NCBI GenBank assembly: GCA_035489435.1 | Contig: DATHKG010000026.1 | Origin: DATHKG01 sp035489435 | GTDB lineage: Bacteria > Bacteroidota > Bacteroidia > Chitinophagales > Chitinophagaceae | Strand: one strand, 5' to 3' | DNA length: 64,000 nucleotides | In this document: positions 1 through 8,746 of the stretch, one piece after another | Layout of the letters: each line of letters opens with the position of its first letter | How positions within the stretch are numbered: position 1 is the first letter of the stretch | Notes under the pieces: generated by a model | Told to the model about the DNA's origin: nothing | What the model saw: the letters and a program-made list of their open reading frames with translations, nothing else | Databases searched by the model: none | Program-made: the position numbers and the translations under genes

Positions 1-60
1 AAAGTTTATTAAATCGGAACCGATAGCTTTCGCGGGCGTAGGTTCCAGTACTTTGGACAG

Positions 61-90
61 CGGGAAATGGACCAACATTTCCCGTTTTTT
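61..90 (+). terminator. Intrinsic terminator
   Basis: A 9-bp perfect stem (cgggaaatg at 61-69, catttcccg at 76-84) with a 6-nt loop is followed directly by six T residues and more T/A. The T run lies on the + strand only, so it ends a + strand gene lying left of the window. A frame open from base 2 to about base 97 may be the tail of that gene, but I cannot identify it. Confidence 0.75.
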
Positions 91-128
91 ATTTTAGCAT
101 TTTAGTAATGGATGTTTTATTTTATCTT

Positions 129-796
129 TTATTCTATCATACGGATTGCCAGTTCTACAAAGGTTTCTGCCCGGAATACCAGGCGATCTTCCATCCAGGC
201 TGTTTCAACCAGCAGGCTGCCCTTCGGATTAATGACCGCTGTGGACACCTGGAAAATCCGTTGGCTTTTATTCTGATCAACCTTACCGGAATTATTATCA
301 CTCTTGCCCGATTCTAACGTATTTGAATAGACGACGATCTTCTCGTTAGGTTTTGTTAGAATGGTCGACTGTTTTTCATTTTTTATTTCCTTTGTGGAAG
401 TTGTTGTATAGCCTGATCCATTTCCCTGATCATTTCCGAAGTAATATAAAGCTGTTCCGGATCAGGTGCAGAACTGGCAATGGCAAGATTGTCTTCGGCA
501 AACAATGTGGTTATTTCCCGTTTTTGGTGGGCAAGGTAATTCAGGGAATGATTACGGACACAGGTATAAAGGTAAACGGTGAGATTGTTGATGGTGTCCA
601 GTTTTCGTCGCATATGCCAAACCTGCAGGAAAACATCAGACACTATCTCCTCGACCGCCGGTTTATATTTCACGAAAGAACCGGCAAACTTGAGAAGCGG
701 TGTAATATAGATACGATACAAGCGCAGATAGGCCGTTTGATCGTCCGATAAAGCAATCAGCTGTTGAAGTTCCGTAACTTCTTTAGAATCTATCAT
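129..796 (-). pseudogene. Fused remnant of an ECF sigma factor and a FecR-type anti-sigma factor
   Basis: From 796 down, a frame encodes sigma-70 region 2 of an ECF factor: helix IVSDVFLQVWHMRRKL, then the region 2.3/2.4 stretch VYLYTCVRNHSLNYL. It stops at 383 after AIQQLPQRK, exactly where the linker to region 4 should begin; the DNA-binding region 4 is absent. In another frame, overlapping the stop and running to 129, the translation reads KNEKQSTILTKPNEKIVVYS and later ETAWMEDRLVFRAETFVEL. This is the middle of a Bacteroidota FecR protein (the 'KPNEK' and 'TAW..LVF..ETF.EL' blocks), and it ends early at RMIE. Sigma and FecR genes normally sit in tandem in this order. The simplest reading (inference) is one deletion that removed sigma region 4 and the FecR N-terminus. 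Neither product can be functional. Such pairs normally control SusCD systems, so this may be the discarded regulator of the neighbouring locus. Confidence 0.7.
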
Positions 797-863
797 GATC
801 TTTTGCAGACCCTTTTATAATAGCGGGTGACATGCAACGCCATAGATACTTCAGCGAAATATA

Positions 864-896
864 TATTTTTTTCTACTGGTATATTTTTTCTACTGG
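864..896. repeat. Short tandem direct repeat upstream of the sigma remnant
   Basis: Two copies of ta-T(6-7)-ctactgg lie at 864-879 and 882-896, differing by one T. They are in the 372-bp gap between the sigma remnant and the aminotransferase. Apart from these and the operator at 1108, I see no gene or other structure in 797-1168. Function unknown. Confidence 0.5.
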
Positions 897-1107
897 AAAA
901 ATCCTTGTTGCTACATCCTTCTAGTATGGGCACGCAAAGGACTTTTGTTTTAAGATAAACATCAAGAGTTTCCGATTATGAAATTGTTATATCTGCAGTC
1001 TCAACAAAATATCTTTTTGCATTCCAATTTCACCTTGAATGTTCAGCAGTCAGTCCCGAAATTTAACCGGTATTGCAATTGGAATTATTAATTTAAGAAA
1101 GATCGTT

Positions 1108-1139
1108 TGTTTACAAATAAAGCCGTTAATTTGTAAACA
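1108..1139. promoter_or_regulatory. Paired GntR-type operator, site 1
   Basis: Perfect 11-bp inverted repeat: tgtttacaaat at 1108-1118 and atttgtaaaca at 1129-1139, with a 10-bp spacer. The cores TGTTTACA and TGTAAACA are 24 bp apart centre to centre. It ends 29 bp before the aminotransferase start, a position suited to repression. The same paired motif recurs at five other promoters of the locus. Confidence 0.7.
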
Positions 1140-1168
1140 TAATTGCATTTATAGATAAAAAAAGCAAC

Positions 1169-2494
1169 ATGATTATCAGAGAAAATCCGGGATTATTTGA
1201 GAAGGTTTTAGCGGAAGGGGAACGTTATATCGCCGGCGGAGTGGTTTCATTGAATCGGAAAGTAAATCCGGCAATTGTATTTAAAGAAGGAAAAGGAAGT
1301 AAAATTTATGATATCAACGGTAAGGAATATATTGATTATCATGCGGCTTTCGCTCCTTATTTGCTTGGACATAATCATCCGGGTGTAAATAATTCGGTGA
1401 TCCAGGTAATTACTGATCAGCTGTCCCTGATAGGAAGCGGAACCAATGAGCTGGAGATCCGGTTAGCAAAGTTGCTTTGTGAACTTATTCCGTCCCTGGA
1501 GCTGGTACAAATTACAAACACAGGCAGCGAAGCTACGGCCCATGCTATCCGTTTGAGCCGGGCTTATACAGGCAGGGAACATATAATTCTGATGGTGGGT
1601 GGATACAATGGCTGGCACAATGATGTGGCCAGGGCGGTAATGCCTTCCATTTCACAGTTAGGACCCCGTGTATCTCCGGGTGAATATCAATTTATCCCCT
1701 CTTCTGCAGGTATTCCGGAAGCTGTAAAAAAGCAGGTGCACTGCGTTAATTTTAATGATCTCGCTTCGGTAGAATACATACTGCAAAAATATCCTGTTGC
1801 CTGCCTGCTAACTGAACCGGTATTGCAAAACGTTGGAGTGATTTTACCAGAGCCTGGTTATTTAAAAGGCCTCGTGGATCTTTGTGACAAATACGGAACA
1901 GTATGCATTTTTGATGAAGTTAAAACCGGATTTCGTTCGGCCCTGGGCGGTTACCAACAAATCGCCGGAGTTACTCCTCATTTGTCAGTTTTCGGAAAGG
2001 CAGTGGCAAACGGCTATCCACTCGGTATAATCGGAGGTAAAAGAGAGATCATGGAATTATTTGATGCATCAGATCCATCCAAAAAAGTATTGATAGCCGG
2101 AACTTACAATGCTCATCCGATCAATACTGCAGCAGCGATAGCAACACTGGAAATTCTTAAGGATCCTGGTGTTTATGACCATATTTCCAATATGTGTAAC
2201 CTGCTATATGAAGGACTGGAATCGCTTTTTAATGAAAAAGGCATACCAGCGGTGATTGCAAGAAATGCTTCGGCTTCCTGCACTTATTTTTGCGGGGAAG
2301 CGCCTAAAGATGTACACGATATTTTAAATACGCATGATTTTGATTTCGATCTGCGGTACCGCAGGGCTCTTATAGATAAAGGAATTTATCTGATACCACT
2401 TGCCTGCAAACAAAGTTCGGTAAGTCACGCTCATAGCGAGGAAGATATTTATCATACGCTTGATATAAATAAACAGGTACTCGACAAACTGTAG
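1169..2494 (+). CDS. Class III PLP-dependent aminotransferase (HemL-like)
   Basis: A 441-residue protein of the class III (fold type I) aminotransferase family, closest in layout to glutamate-1-semialdehyde aminomutase-like enzymes. Visible motifs are NTGSEAT (117-123, cofactor phosphate contact), the PLP-ring aspartate in FDEVKTGFR (248-256), and Lys277 in SVFGKAVANG, the expected Schiff-base lysine. There is no signal peptide, so it should be cytoplasmic. It leads the left operon, directly behind operator site 1, and is followed by secreted carbohydrate-active proteins. That makes a housekeeping HemL role unlikely; action on an amino or keto sugar, or a side-chain amine released from the glycan, is more likely (inference). 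The ATG at 1169 fits the family N-terminus. Confidence 0.85.
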   Translation: MIIRENPGLFEKVLAEGERYIAGGVVSLNRKVNPAIVFKEGKGSKIYDINGKEYIDYHAAFAPYLLGHNHPGVNNSVIQVITDQLSLIGSGTNELEIRLAKLLCELIPSLELVQITNTGSEATAHAIRLSRAYTGREHIILMVGGYNGWHNDVARAVMPSISQLGPRVSPGEYQFIPSSAGIPEAVKKQVHCVNFNDLASVEYILQKYPVACLLTEPVLQNVGVILPEPGYLKGLVDLCDKYGTVCIFDEVKTGFRSALGGYQQIAGVTPHLSVFGKAVANGYPLGIIGGKREIMELFDASDPSKKVLIAGTYNAHPINTAAAIATLEILKDPGVYDHISNMCNLLYEGLESLFNEKGIPAVIARNASASCTYFCGEAPKDVHDILNTHDFDFDLRYRRALIDKGIYLIPLACKQSSVSHAHSEEDIYHTLDINKQVLDKL

Positions 2495-2541
2495 TGTATA
2501 CCCTGGTATGTTTTAACCATATAACAATCATTTTGAAAAAA

Positions 2542-4206
2542 ATGCGCAAATTATTCATTCCATCTTTAGCCGGGTTGTTGTTTATTACAGCATGTTCTGA
2601 AACGAATTCAACTTATCAGGGTTTAACAGCGGATATGCTGGGCACTAAAACTGACACAGTGCTTCAGGATAGTATAATCTATCATAAAGTAAGAGTCGAT
2701 GAAAACGGGTATATTCTTCCCTGGTATTCTGCAGACCTTGGTCAGTCGTACGACCTGGTACTGGACCGTGTTTGGAATTTCTGGAAAAATATGGAGATCG
2801 ATTCCAATGGTGAGAAATATTATATGAATCACCAGGTGTGGAGGCCCAATCATGATAAAAGAGGACTTGGAGGTGACCAGCTCATGATGGCGCTTTCTTC
2901 CTGGAATTTATATTATAATTATACCGGTGATGAGTCGTTGATAGAGAATATGAAGTATATGGCAGATTATTATCTCGCTCATTCTCTTTCCTCCCCGGAT
3001 AGTAAATGGCCAAATCTACCCTATCCTTATAACATGGTGATTCATTCCGGTGTTTATGATGGTGACATGATCCTTGGAAAAGATTATTTGCAACCAGATA
3101 AGGCAGGTTCTTTTGGATACGAACTGGTCACATTATATAAAAAGACCGGCGATGAGAAATATCTTGATGCCGCTATAAAAATTGCCAATACCTTGGCCGA
3201 TAGTGTAAAGCCCGGTGACGTGGATAATTCACCCTGGCCATTTAAAGTGAATGCAAAAACCGGTGAAACCGGGATTTTGATAAACCATGAGGTCTGGTAC
3301 GAAGGCATGGATAAGGACTTGAAAAATACTAAAAAGGAAACCAAAAAATCAAGTTATACTACCTTCTGGACCGGCACACTGGGCCTGTTCTCAGAGCTAA
3401 TACAACTTAAAAAAGGAAATGCCGGAGCTTATCAGAAAGCATTCGATCTTACCATAAACTGGTTAAAAGAATATCCTTCAAAAAATAATAAATGGGGACC
3501 TTTTTTTGAAGATGTACCGAGATGGTCCGACACTCAAATAAATGCAATAACGTATGCCATGTTTATCATGGAACATCCGGAACTGGATCCGAACTGGAAA
3601 GAGTCTGTTAATAATATTTTTAAATGGGTTTACTCTGAGCTGGGAAATAAGCAATACCTGAAATATGGAATTATCTGTATCGACGAACAAACTGCTTACC
3701 GTGTTCCTGGAAATAGTCATTCGTCCCGCCAGGCATCTATGGATTTGCTCTACTGGGAAAAGACAGGCGATACTACCTATGCCCGCAACGCAATACGCCA
3801 GTTAAACTGGGCTACCTATATGGTAGATAACGATGGCAAAAATTTCTATCCAACCAATGATATATGGATGACAGACGGATATGGAGATTATTCGCGTCAT
3901 TATTTGCGTGCTATGGCCGCGGCTCCTCAACTGGCACCTGAAAATGAGGACCACCTGTTGCGCAGTTCGTCAACCGTTAAAAAAATCGTGTACGAACCAG
4001 CGCAGATCTCTTACACCATTTTTGATTCAGTTTCTGATGATCTCCTGAAACTTACAGCAAAACCAAAAAGTATAAAAGTCAATGGAAAATTACTCAGTGA
4101 AGTGAGTGATACAAGTGCTGTTGGCTGGACCTGGCTATCGATGAATAAAGGCGGAGTATTAAAAATCAAACAAACAACAGGAAATGAGATCGAAATCATT
4201 AAATAG
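2542..4206 (+). CDS. (alpha/alpha)6-barrel glycosidase/lyase-like lipoprotein
   Basis: About 554 residues from the ATG at 2542. A GTG at 2494 is in frame, but it would place a non-signal leader before the lipoprotein signal MRKLFIPSLAGLLFITAC; the cysteine after ITA is the likely lipidation site. A TTG at 2533 is a second candidate start. The body is rich in W, Y and paired helices: helical-toroid segments such as SFGYELVTLYKKTGDEKYLD and SSRQASMDLLYWEKTGDTTY. These are typical of (alpha/alpha)6 proteins of the unsaturated-glucuronyl hydrolase, epimerase and lyase type. A small beta C-terminal domain follows (about 480-554). I cannot assign a CAZy family or catalytic residues. It follows the aminotransferase by 47 bp and precedes the next glycosidase by 8 bp, so the three are probably one transcript. 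Confidence 0.75.
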   Translation: MRKLFIPSLAGLLFITACSETNSTYQGLTADMLGTKTDTVLQDSIIYHKVRVDENGYILPWYSADLGQSYDLVLDRVWNFWKNMEIDSNGEKYYMNHQVWRPNHDKRGLGGDQLMMALSSWNLYYNYTGDESLIENMKYMADYYLAHSLSSPDSKWPNLPYPYNMVIHSGVYDGDMILGKDYLQPDKAGSFGYELVTLYKKTGDEKYLDAAIKIANTLADSVKPGDVDNSPWPFKVNAKTGETGILINHEVWYEGMDKDLKNTKKETKKSSYTTFWTGTLGLFSELIQLKKGNAGAYQKAFDLTINWLKEYPSKNNKWGPFFEDVPRWSDTQINAITYAMFIMEHPELDPNWKESVNNIFKWVYSELGNKQYLKYGIICIDEQTAYRVPGNSHSSRQASMDLLYWEKTGDTTYARNAIRQLNWATYMVDNDGKNFYPTNDIWMTDGYGDYSRHYLRAMAAAPQLAPENEDHLLRSSSTVKKIVYEPAQISYTIFDSVSDDLLKLTAKPKSIKVNGKLLSEVSDTSAVGWTWLSMNKGGVLKIKQTTGNEIEIIK

Positions 4207-4214
4207 TATCTGAT

Positions 4215-5621
4215 TTGAGAACAGGCAAAATAATTGCTCTATTATTCTTTTACATATTTGGTGTAGCTGTTGAAGTTTTGGCGCAACCGATAAAAGTTCA
4301 TCCTGATAATTTCAGGTATTTTACTGATGGTTCAGGGAAAGCGATCGTACTAACGGGTTCGCATACCTGGATGAGGAAACCAGTAAAAAAACAATGGATG
4401 CCTGATGGATGGGATCTTCAAAAGTTTTCGCGATACCTTGATTTTGTTGAATACTGGAACCTCAACTATGTTCGGTTGTGGATGTGGGAACAACCCGGTC
4501 AAACGGATATCTGGCTCAAAAACGCTGAAGGAAAATATGATCTGAATAAACTCAATCCTGCGTATTTCGAAATGGTCCGTTCATTTACTTCAGAAGCAGC
4601 ATCAAGAGGTATTTATGTTGGAGTAATGTTGTTCCAGGGATGGAGCGGAACCTGTGATGCATCTAGAGAAGACTGGATAAGACATCCGATGTATAAGCTC
4701 AATAATGTTAACGGTGTGGATGGAGATCCGGATACAATCGGATATGGCAATAAAGTACACTCTCTCGAAAATAGTAAAATCGTTAAGTTCCATGAAGCCT
4801 ATGTTAGAAAAATGATTGATGTTTTAAATGAATATGATAATATAATCTGGGAGATTGGGAATGAAACGATAGAGAGCAGTATTCCCTGGAAAGCACATCT
4901 GGTTAAATTTATCAGGAATTACGAAAAGCAAAAACCGAAAAAACATCTTATTCTTGATGGTACGGGAAATGGTGTGGGAAATAATTCAATCTGGATCACA
5001 GACGCAGATACATTCAGTCCCTGCGTTATCACAAAATGGGGGTCATTGGAAGATCCTTATATTGGAAACCCTCCCATCCCATCCGACAGCCTTCATAAGC
5101 CGATAGTACTTGACAATGATCATCTGGGAAATCACTTTTTAAGATATACTGCAATTAACCAGCGCAACTGGACTTTCAAATCCTTTACAAGAGGAAATCA
5201 TCCGATACATATGGATTCTTATGATGTGCATTGGGACAGAGCTGATCCAACACCCAATCATCCCCTTAAAGGAGTGGCAACAAATCCTCATTATGATCCG
5301 CAGCGCAAAAGCCTTGGTGATGTTCAGCGATATGCAAAGATGATGGACCTTGTGAACATGACACCGACTTCAGATTCGTTGGTATGTTCTACCGGTTTTT
5401 GCCTTGTTAACAATGGCAAAGAATATCTGGCTTATCAGCCTGCAACCAACGGTACTATCAGTATCAGGCTTCCTGCCGGTAAATATGAGGTAACAAGTTT
5501 TGATGCAGCAGATAATTCCAACGATAAACAATTTATAAACTGGCAGGGCGGCTTCAAAAAATTTGAAAAACCAACACATGTTAATGAGGACTGGCTGCTT
5601 TATATAAAAATCAAACAATAA
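4215..5621 (+). CDS. Clan-A (beta/alpha)8 glycosidase, GH5/GH140-like, secreted
   Basis: A 468-residue protein with a clear signal peptide (MRTGKIIALLFF... cleaved after VLAQ). The only start that keeps this signal is TTG at 4215; no ATG lies before the mature domain. The barrel begins with GSHTWMRK (48-55). The strand-4 motif WEIGNET supplies Glu217 as the likely acid/base, preceded by the usual Asn. At the strand-7 position, where a clan-A nucleophile is expected, I read PIVLDNDHLG, with Asp rather than Glu, so the mechanism or the activity is uncertain. A beta-sandwich C-terminal domain (about 385-468, ending EDWLLYIKIKQ) resembles the 'collagen-binding' tail common in DUF4038/GH140 proteins. 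The gene sits 8 bp after the barrel lipoprotein. Substrate unknown. Confidence 0.75.
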   Translation: MRTGKIIALLFFYIFGVAVEVLAQPIKVHPDNFRYFTDGSGKAIVLTGSHTWMRKPVKKQWMPDGWDLQKFSRYLDFVEYWNLNYVRLWMWEQPGQTDIWLKNAEGKYDLNKLNPAYFEMVRSFTSEAASRGIYVGVMLFQGWSGTCDASREDWIRHPMYKLNNVNGVDGDPDTIGYGNKVHSLENSKIVKFHEAYVRKMIDVLNEYDNIIWEIGNETIESSIPWKAHLVKFIRNYEKQKPKKHLILDGTGNGVGNNSIWITDADTFSPCVITKWGSLEDPYIGNPPIPSDSLHKPIVLDNDHLGNHFLRYTAINQRNWTFKSFTRGNHPIHMDSYDVHWDRADPTPNHPLKGVATNPHYDPQRKSLGDVQRYAKMMDLVNMTPTSDSLVCSTGFCLVNNGKEYLAYQPATNGTISIRLPAGKYEVTSFDAADNSNDKQFINWQGGFKKFEKPTHVNEDWLLYIKIKQ

Positions 5622-5776
5622 TAGCTGTCAGGTATAGCTCAACCCGCCTGCCATCATGCCTGGTAAACCGCATACGCCGGATATTTTCCTGCACATATCC
5701 TGCAAAGACGCATAGCAGACATCATCAAAAAAGTATGAGGAATATCCGGAGATTAAAACTTTCGGAATTGTTATTC

Positions 5777-5807
5777 TGTTTACATTTTATGGCTATAATT
5801 GTAAACG
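5777..5807. promoter_or_regulatory. Paired GntR-type operator, site 2
   Basis: TGTTTACA at 5777-5784 and TGTAAACG at 5800-5807, 23 bp centre to centre, 52 bp upstream of the dimethylformamidase-like gene. TATAATTG at 5794-5801, close to the Bacteroidota -7 consensus TAnnTTTG, overlaps the right half, so binding would block the promoter (inference). A 9-bp inverted repeat (5677-5685 with 5741-5749) lies further upstream in the 238-bp gap. Confidence 0.65.
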
Positions 5808-5859
5808 AATAAACCAAGCAATTACAAAAGCTTCCAATAACATCTTAAATACATATAAT

Positions 5860-7347
5860 ATGGCAAGAAAATTCCGCGAAATCACTGCAGGAATTATACT
5901 GTTGATGGTATTCAATATTGCATCAGCTCAAAGAAGCGCAATTGTTCTGGAGAATCAGAAAGAAGGAACAACCGATTGGTTAATTACAAACGTTAAAAAG
6001 CGGGAGTGTGAATATCCGGACAACCAATGGTGCAGGCGCCCGGCTGTTGAAGGATATGTCTCTCACCAGAGTATTCTCGCCGGTGAAAAACTGAAGATTT
6101 TTGTAAGTACCAATCCTGTTTCCGAGTTTAAGATGGACATATACCGGTTAGGATATTATGGAGGAAAGGGTGGTAGAAAAATGTTGTCGGTCGGAAAATT
6201 AAAAGGTGTTACCCAGGCAGAACCTAAACCAGATCCTGTCACCAATCTTTTCGAATGTGGCTGGAAAGAAAGCTATTCATTCACCATTCCTAAAGACTGG
6301 ATGAGTGGTGTATATATCGGGAAGATTACGACGCTGAAAGATTCTTCACAGACTTATGTGATTTTTATAGTGAAAGATAAAAGAAAGGTTGATTTTCTTT
6401 TCCAGTGCTCGGATATGACCTGGCTTGCGTATAACCGCTGGCCATACTGGAATTCCCTGTACGACCTGGAGCATAAGGCATGGAATAATAAGCCTGGTAC
6501 CATTGTTAGTTTCAACCGTCCGTATGGGATATTTATAAATAATCTTCCTTCTGATTTTAATCCATATTCTTTGGGTGCGGGCGAATTTTTATTATGGGAA
6601 TATCCGCTCAGCTACTGGATGGAGAAAGAAGGTTATGACGTAAGTTATATTTCGAATACGGATACCCACGCCGATGGAGAGGGTCTGAATCGCGCAAAGG
6701 GCTTTCTTTCTGTGGGCCATGATGAATACTGGTCGCAGGAAATGTTTGACAACCTGATAAAAGCAAGAGATAAAGGATTAAACCTGCTTTTCTTTTCAGG
6801 TAATTCCATCAGCGGTCGATTACCGCTTACGCCATCTGTTGACGGTACGCCAAATAAAGTAATGGGACCAAAAACCATGTTTAAAAATGAAGAAGAACTA
6901 ATGGGTTCTACTTCTTACGGTGTAGGCTATGCGCCTTTCGTTTGTAAGGTTCCTGACCATTGGCTTTTTGAAGGAACAGGTATGAAAATGAACGATACGA
7001 TTCCGGATCTGATAGGTTGGGAATACCACGGTTACCCGCTTAAAAATGATCCATCGCTGGTGGTGCTGGCCACTTCCGATTCTTTTAATGCCAGCTGCTG
7101 TCATGGCGATAGCAGAAAACCGTACGCTGTAACAATTTATGATGGCCCGAAAAATAATATCGTTTTCAATGCTGCAAGTTGTTTCTGGAGCATGCCATTG
7201 GCCAAAACACCGTCTTATCAGAATCCGGTTAATAACAGCGGATCATTGGTTTACAAAGAGATCGATTTCGCAAAAGGGGATGAAAGAGTGAGGCAGATGA
7301 CGAAGAACCTCTTCAAGCGTGTGCTCAAAGGAGGCGAGAAAAAATAA
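5860..7347 (+). CDS. Secreted N,N-dimethylformamidase-like protein (copy 1)
   Basis: A 495-residue protein with signal peptide (cleavage after NIASAQ). It matches the 'N,N-dimethylformamidase beta subunit-like' family by its hallmark blocks: DIYRLGYYGGKGGRKM (about 93-108), FLFQCSDMTWLAYNRWPYWN (179-198), GEFLLWEYPLSYWMEKEGYD and VGHDEYWS (286-292). His287-x-Glu289 in the last block recalls the His/Glu pair that, as I recall, ligates the mononuclear iron of bacterial DMFase with tyrosine; W/Y residues around 188-201 could supply the tyrosine. An N-terminal jelly-roll-like part carries two cysteines (50 and 58). Known DMFase large subunits are much longer. An amidase role on an N-acyl or amide-bearing glycan is inference. 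A paralogue lies at 34021. Confidence 0.75.
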   Translation: MARKFREITAGIILLMVFNIASAQRSAIVLENQKEGTTDWLITNVKKRECEYPDNQWCRRPAVEGYVSHQSILAGEKLKIFVSTNPVSEFKMDIYRLGYYGGKGGRKMLSVGKLKGVTQAEPKPDPVTNLFECGWKESYSFTIPKDWMSGVYIGKITTLKDSSQTYVIFIVKDKRKVDFLFQCSDMTWLAYNRWPYWNSLYDLEHKAWNNKPGTIVSFNRPYGIFINNLPSDFNPYSLGAGEFLLWEYPLSYWMEKEGYDVSYISNTDTHADGEGLNRAKGFLSVGHDEYWSQEMFDNLIKARDKGLNLLFFSGNSISGRLPLTPSVDGTPNKVMGPKTMFKNEEELMGSTSYGVGYAPFVCKVPDHWLFEGTGMKMNDTIPDLIGWEYHGYPLKNDPSLVVLATSDSFNASCCHGDSRKPYAVTIYDGPKNNIVFNAASCFWSMPLAKTPSYQNPVNNSGSLVYKEIDFAKGDERVRQMTKNLFKRVLKGGEKK

Positions 7348-7417
7348 ATGTGTGCAATTCATTCTAACACAACTATTTTATTCTATCACAACTATCATAA
7401 CATAAATCTTTAAAAAT

Positions 7418-8746
7418 ATGCCGGCTGCATTATCTGCTTTCAATCGAAAGCACAACAGATACCCAGGTAAACTGACAATAAAATCATTCTTTATTGCACA
7501 GTTAATGATGGTTTTCATTTCAGGTATGCAGCCGCTTTATGCCCAGGCGGTGATAATAAAGAAAGGAAACGCTTTTGAACTAAATGTGAATGGTACAAAA
7601 ACCTTTATTAAAGGAGCCGTTGCGTATGAGTATATTGATAAGATAAAGAAATATGGCGGGAATGCAATCAGGATTCCCTGCAAAGCAGAGCAGATAGCAA
7701 AGGCCGGCGAGGAAGGTTTGATGGCTATGGTAGGGCTTCCTTTCGAATCTGAACGAAATGGATTTGATTATAATGATAAGACAGCGGTTCAACGGCAACT
7801 TGAAAATGTGCTGGCATTGGTAAAGCAATTCAAAAATAATCCGGCAATTCAATTTTGGGCCGTTGGAAATGAACTGGATTTTATTCCACCCGATAATGCT
7901 TGCAATCCTGCTGTATGGGATGCTGTGAACTCGGCTGCAAAAGCAATAAAAGCTATTGATCCGAACCGGTTGGTTCTAACGGTTATCGGTACCGGCAGGA
8001 TGTATAAACTGGCAGATATTATTAAAAGGTGTCCGGACCTGGACCTTTTAGGTCTTAATACATATAAGGATATTTACGGCCTGGCTGATACGCTGGGAAA
8101 ATGGGGATGGAACAAACCCTACGTGATTGCCGAATGGGGGCCCAGTGGTTATTGGGAAGTAAGGAAAACGCCCTGGAAAGCGCCTTTCGAGCAGACTGCT
8201 GCGGAAAAAGCTGTTGTCTATAAAGATAAATATGAAAAAGTTATTCTCGCCAATGAAGGGCAATGCCTGGGTTCATTTGTTTTTTACTGGTCAGGGCATA
8301 AACAGGAAACGACACATACCTGGTTTAATATGTTCGATTCCAAAGGAAATGAAACGCCTGTGGTTGATGTAATGCAGTATCTGTGGGCAGGCAAGTGGCC
8401 ATCCAACCGGGCACCTGTAACCGACTCCATAAGTATTGACGGAAAAAGCAAATATCAAATTCACCGTTTGAGTCCTTCATCGTCCTATACAGTACAGGCA
8501 TTTGCCTCGGATCCTGACAAAGATATATTACAATTCACTTGGGAGATAAGACCAGAGGCTCAGTATGCATCATATGCAGGTCAGGGAGAAAAGGAGCCGC
8601 AGCCAATAGCAGGGCTCACGGATAAAAAAGGAAATAAAATTCAATTTACCACACCGCCCACAAAAGGTGCATACAGGTTATTCGTTTACGTGACCGACAA
8701 GTACAATCACTCTTCTTCTGCTAACACTCCTTTTTATGTGGAATAA
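7418..8746 (+). CDS. Secreted GH2/GH5-like (beta/alpha)8 glycosidase with C-terminal Ig-like domain
   Basis: 442 residues. A signal peptide follows a charged n-region (hydrophobic core FFIAQLMMVFISG, cleavage after YAQA). A short GH2-type lead-in (VNGTKTFIKGAVAYEY) opens the barrel. The acid/base is Glu152 in AVGNELDF and the nucleophile Glu239 in VIAEWGPSG, both at clan-A positions. About 350-442 forms an Ig/PKD-like domain (FASDPDKDILQFTWEI). The protein lacks the N-terminal sugar-binding and Ig domains of true beta-galactosidases, so it is a lone catalytic domain with a tail. It lies 70 bp after the DMFase-like gene and converges with the amidohydrolase gene, whose stop codon begins at the next base. 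Confidence 0.75.
   Translation: MPAALSAFNRKHNRYPGKLTIKSFFIAQLMMVFISGMQPLYAQAVIIKKGNAFELNVNGTKTFIKGAVAYEYIDKIKKYGGNAIRIPCKAEQIAKAGEEGLMAMVGLPFESERNGFDYNDKTAVQRQLENVLALVKQFKNNPAIQFWAVGNELDFIPPDNACNPAVWDAVNSAAKAIKAIDPNRLVLTVIGTGRMYKLADIIKRCPDLDLLGLNTYKDIYGLADTLGKWGWNKPYVIAEWGPSGYWEVRKTPWKAPFEQTAAEKAVVYKDKYEKVILANEGQCLGSFVFYWSGHKQETTHTWFNMFDSKGNETPVVDVMQYLWAGKWPSNRAPVTDSISIDGKSKYQIHRLSPSSSYTVQAFASDPDKDILQFTWEIRPEAQYASYAGQGEKEPQPIAGLTDKKGNKIQFTTPPTKGAYRLFVYVTDKYNHSSSANTPFYVE

Noticed and set aside
353..751. 132-residue + strand open frame over the sigma remnant
   Set aside because: It is the antisense shadow of the sigma/FecR remnant, whose translation has recognisable motifs.
2494..2541. GTG start 48 bp upstream for the barrel lipoprotein
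   Set aside because: It overlaps the aminotransferase stop and adds a non-signal leader before a clear lipoprotein signal.
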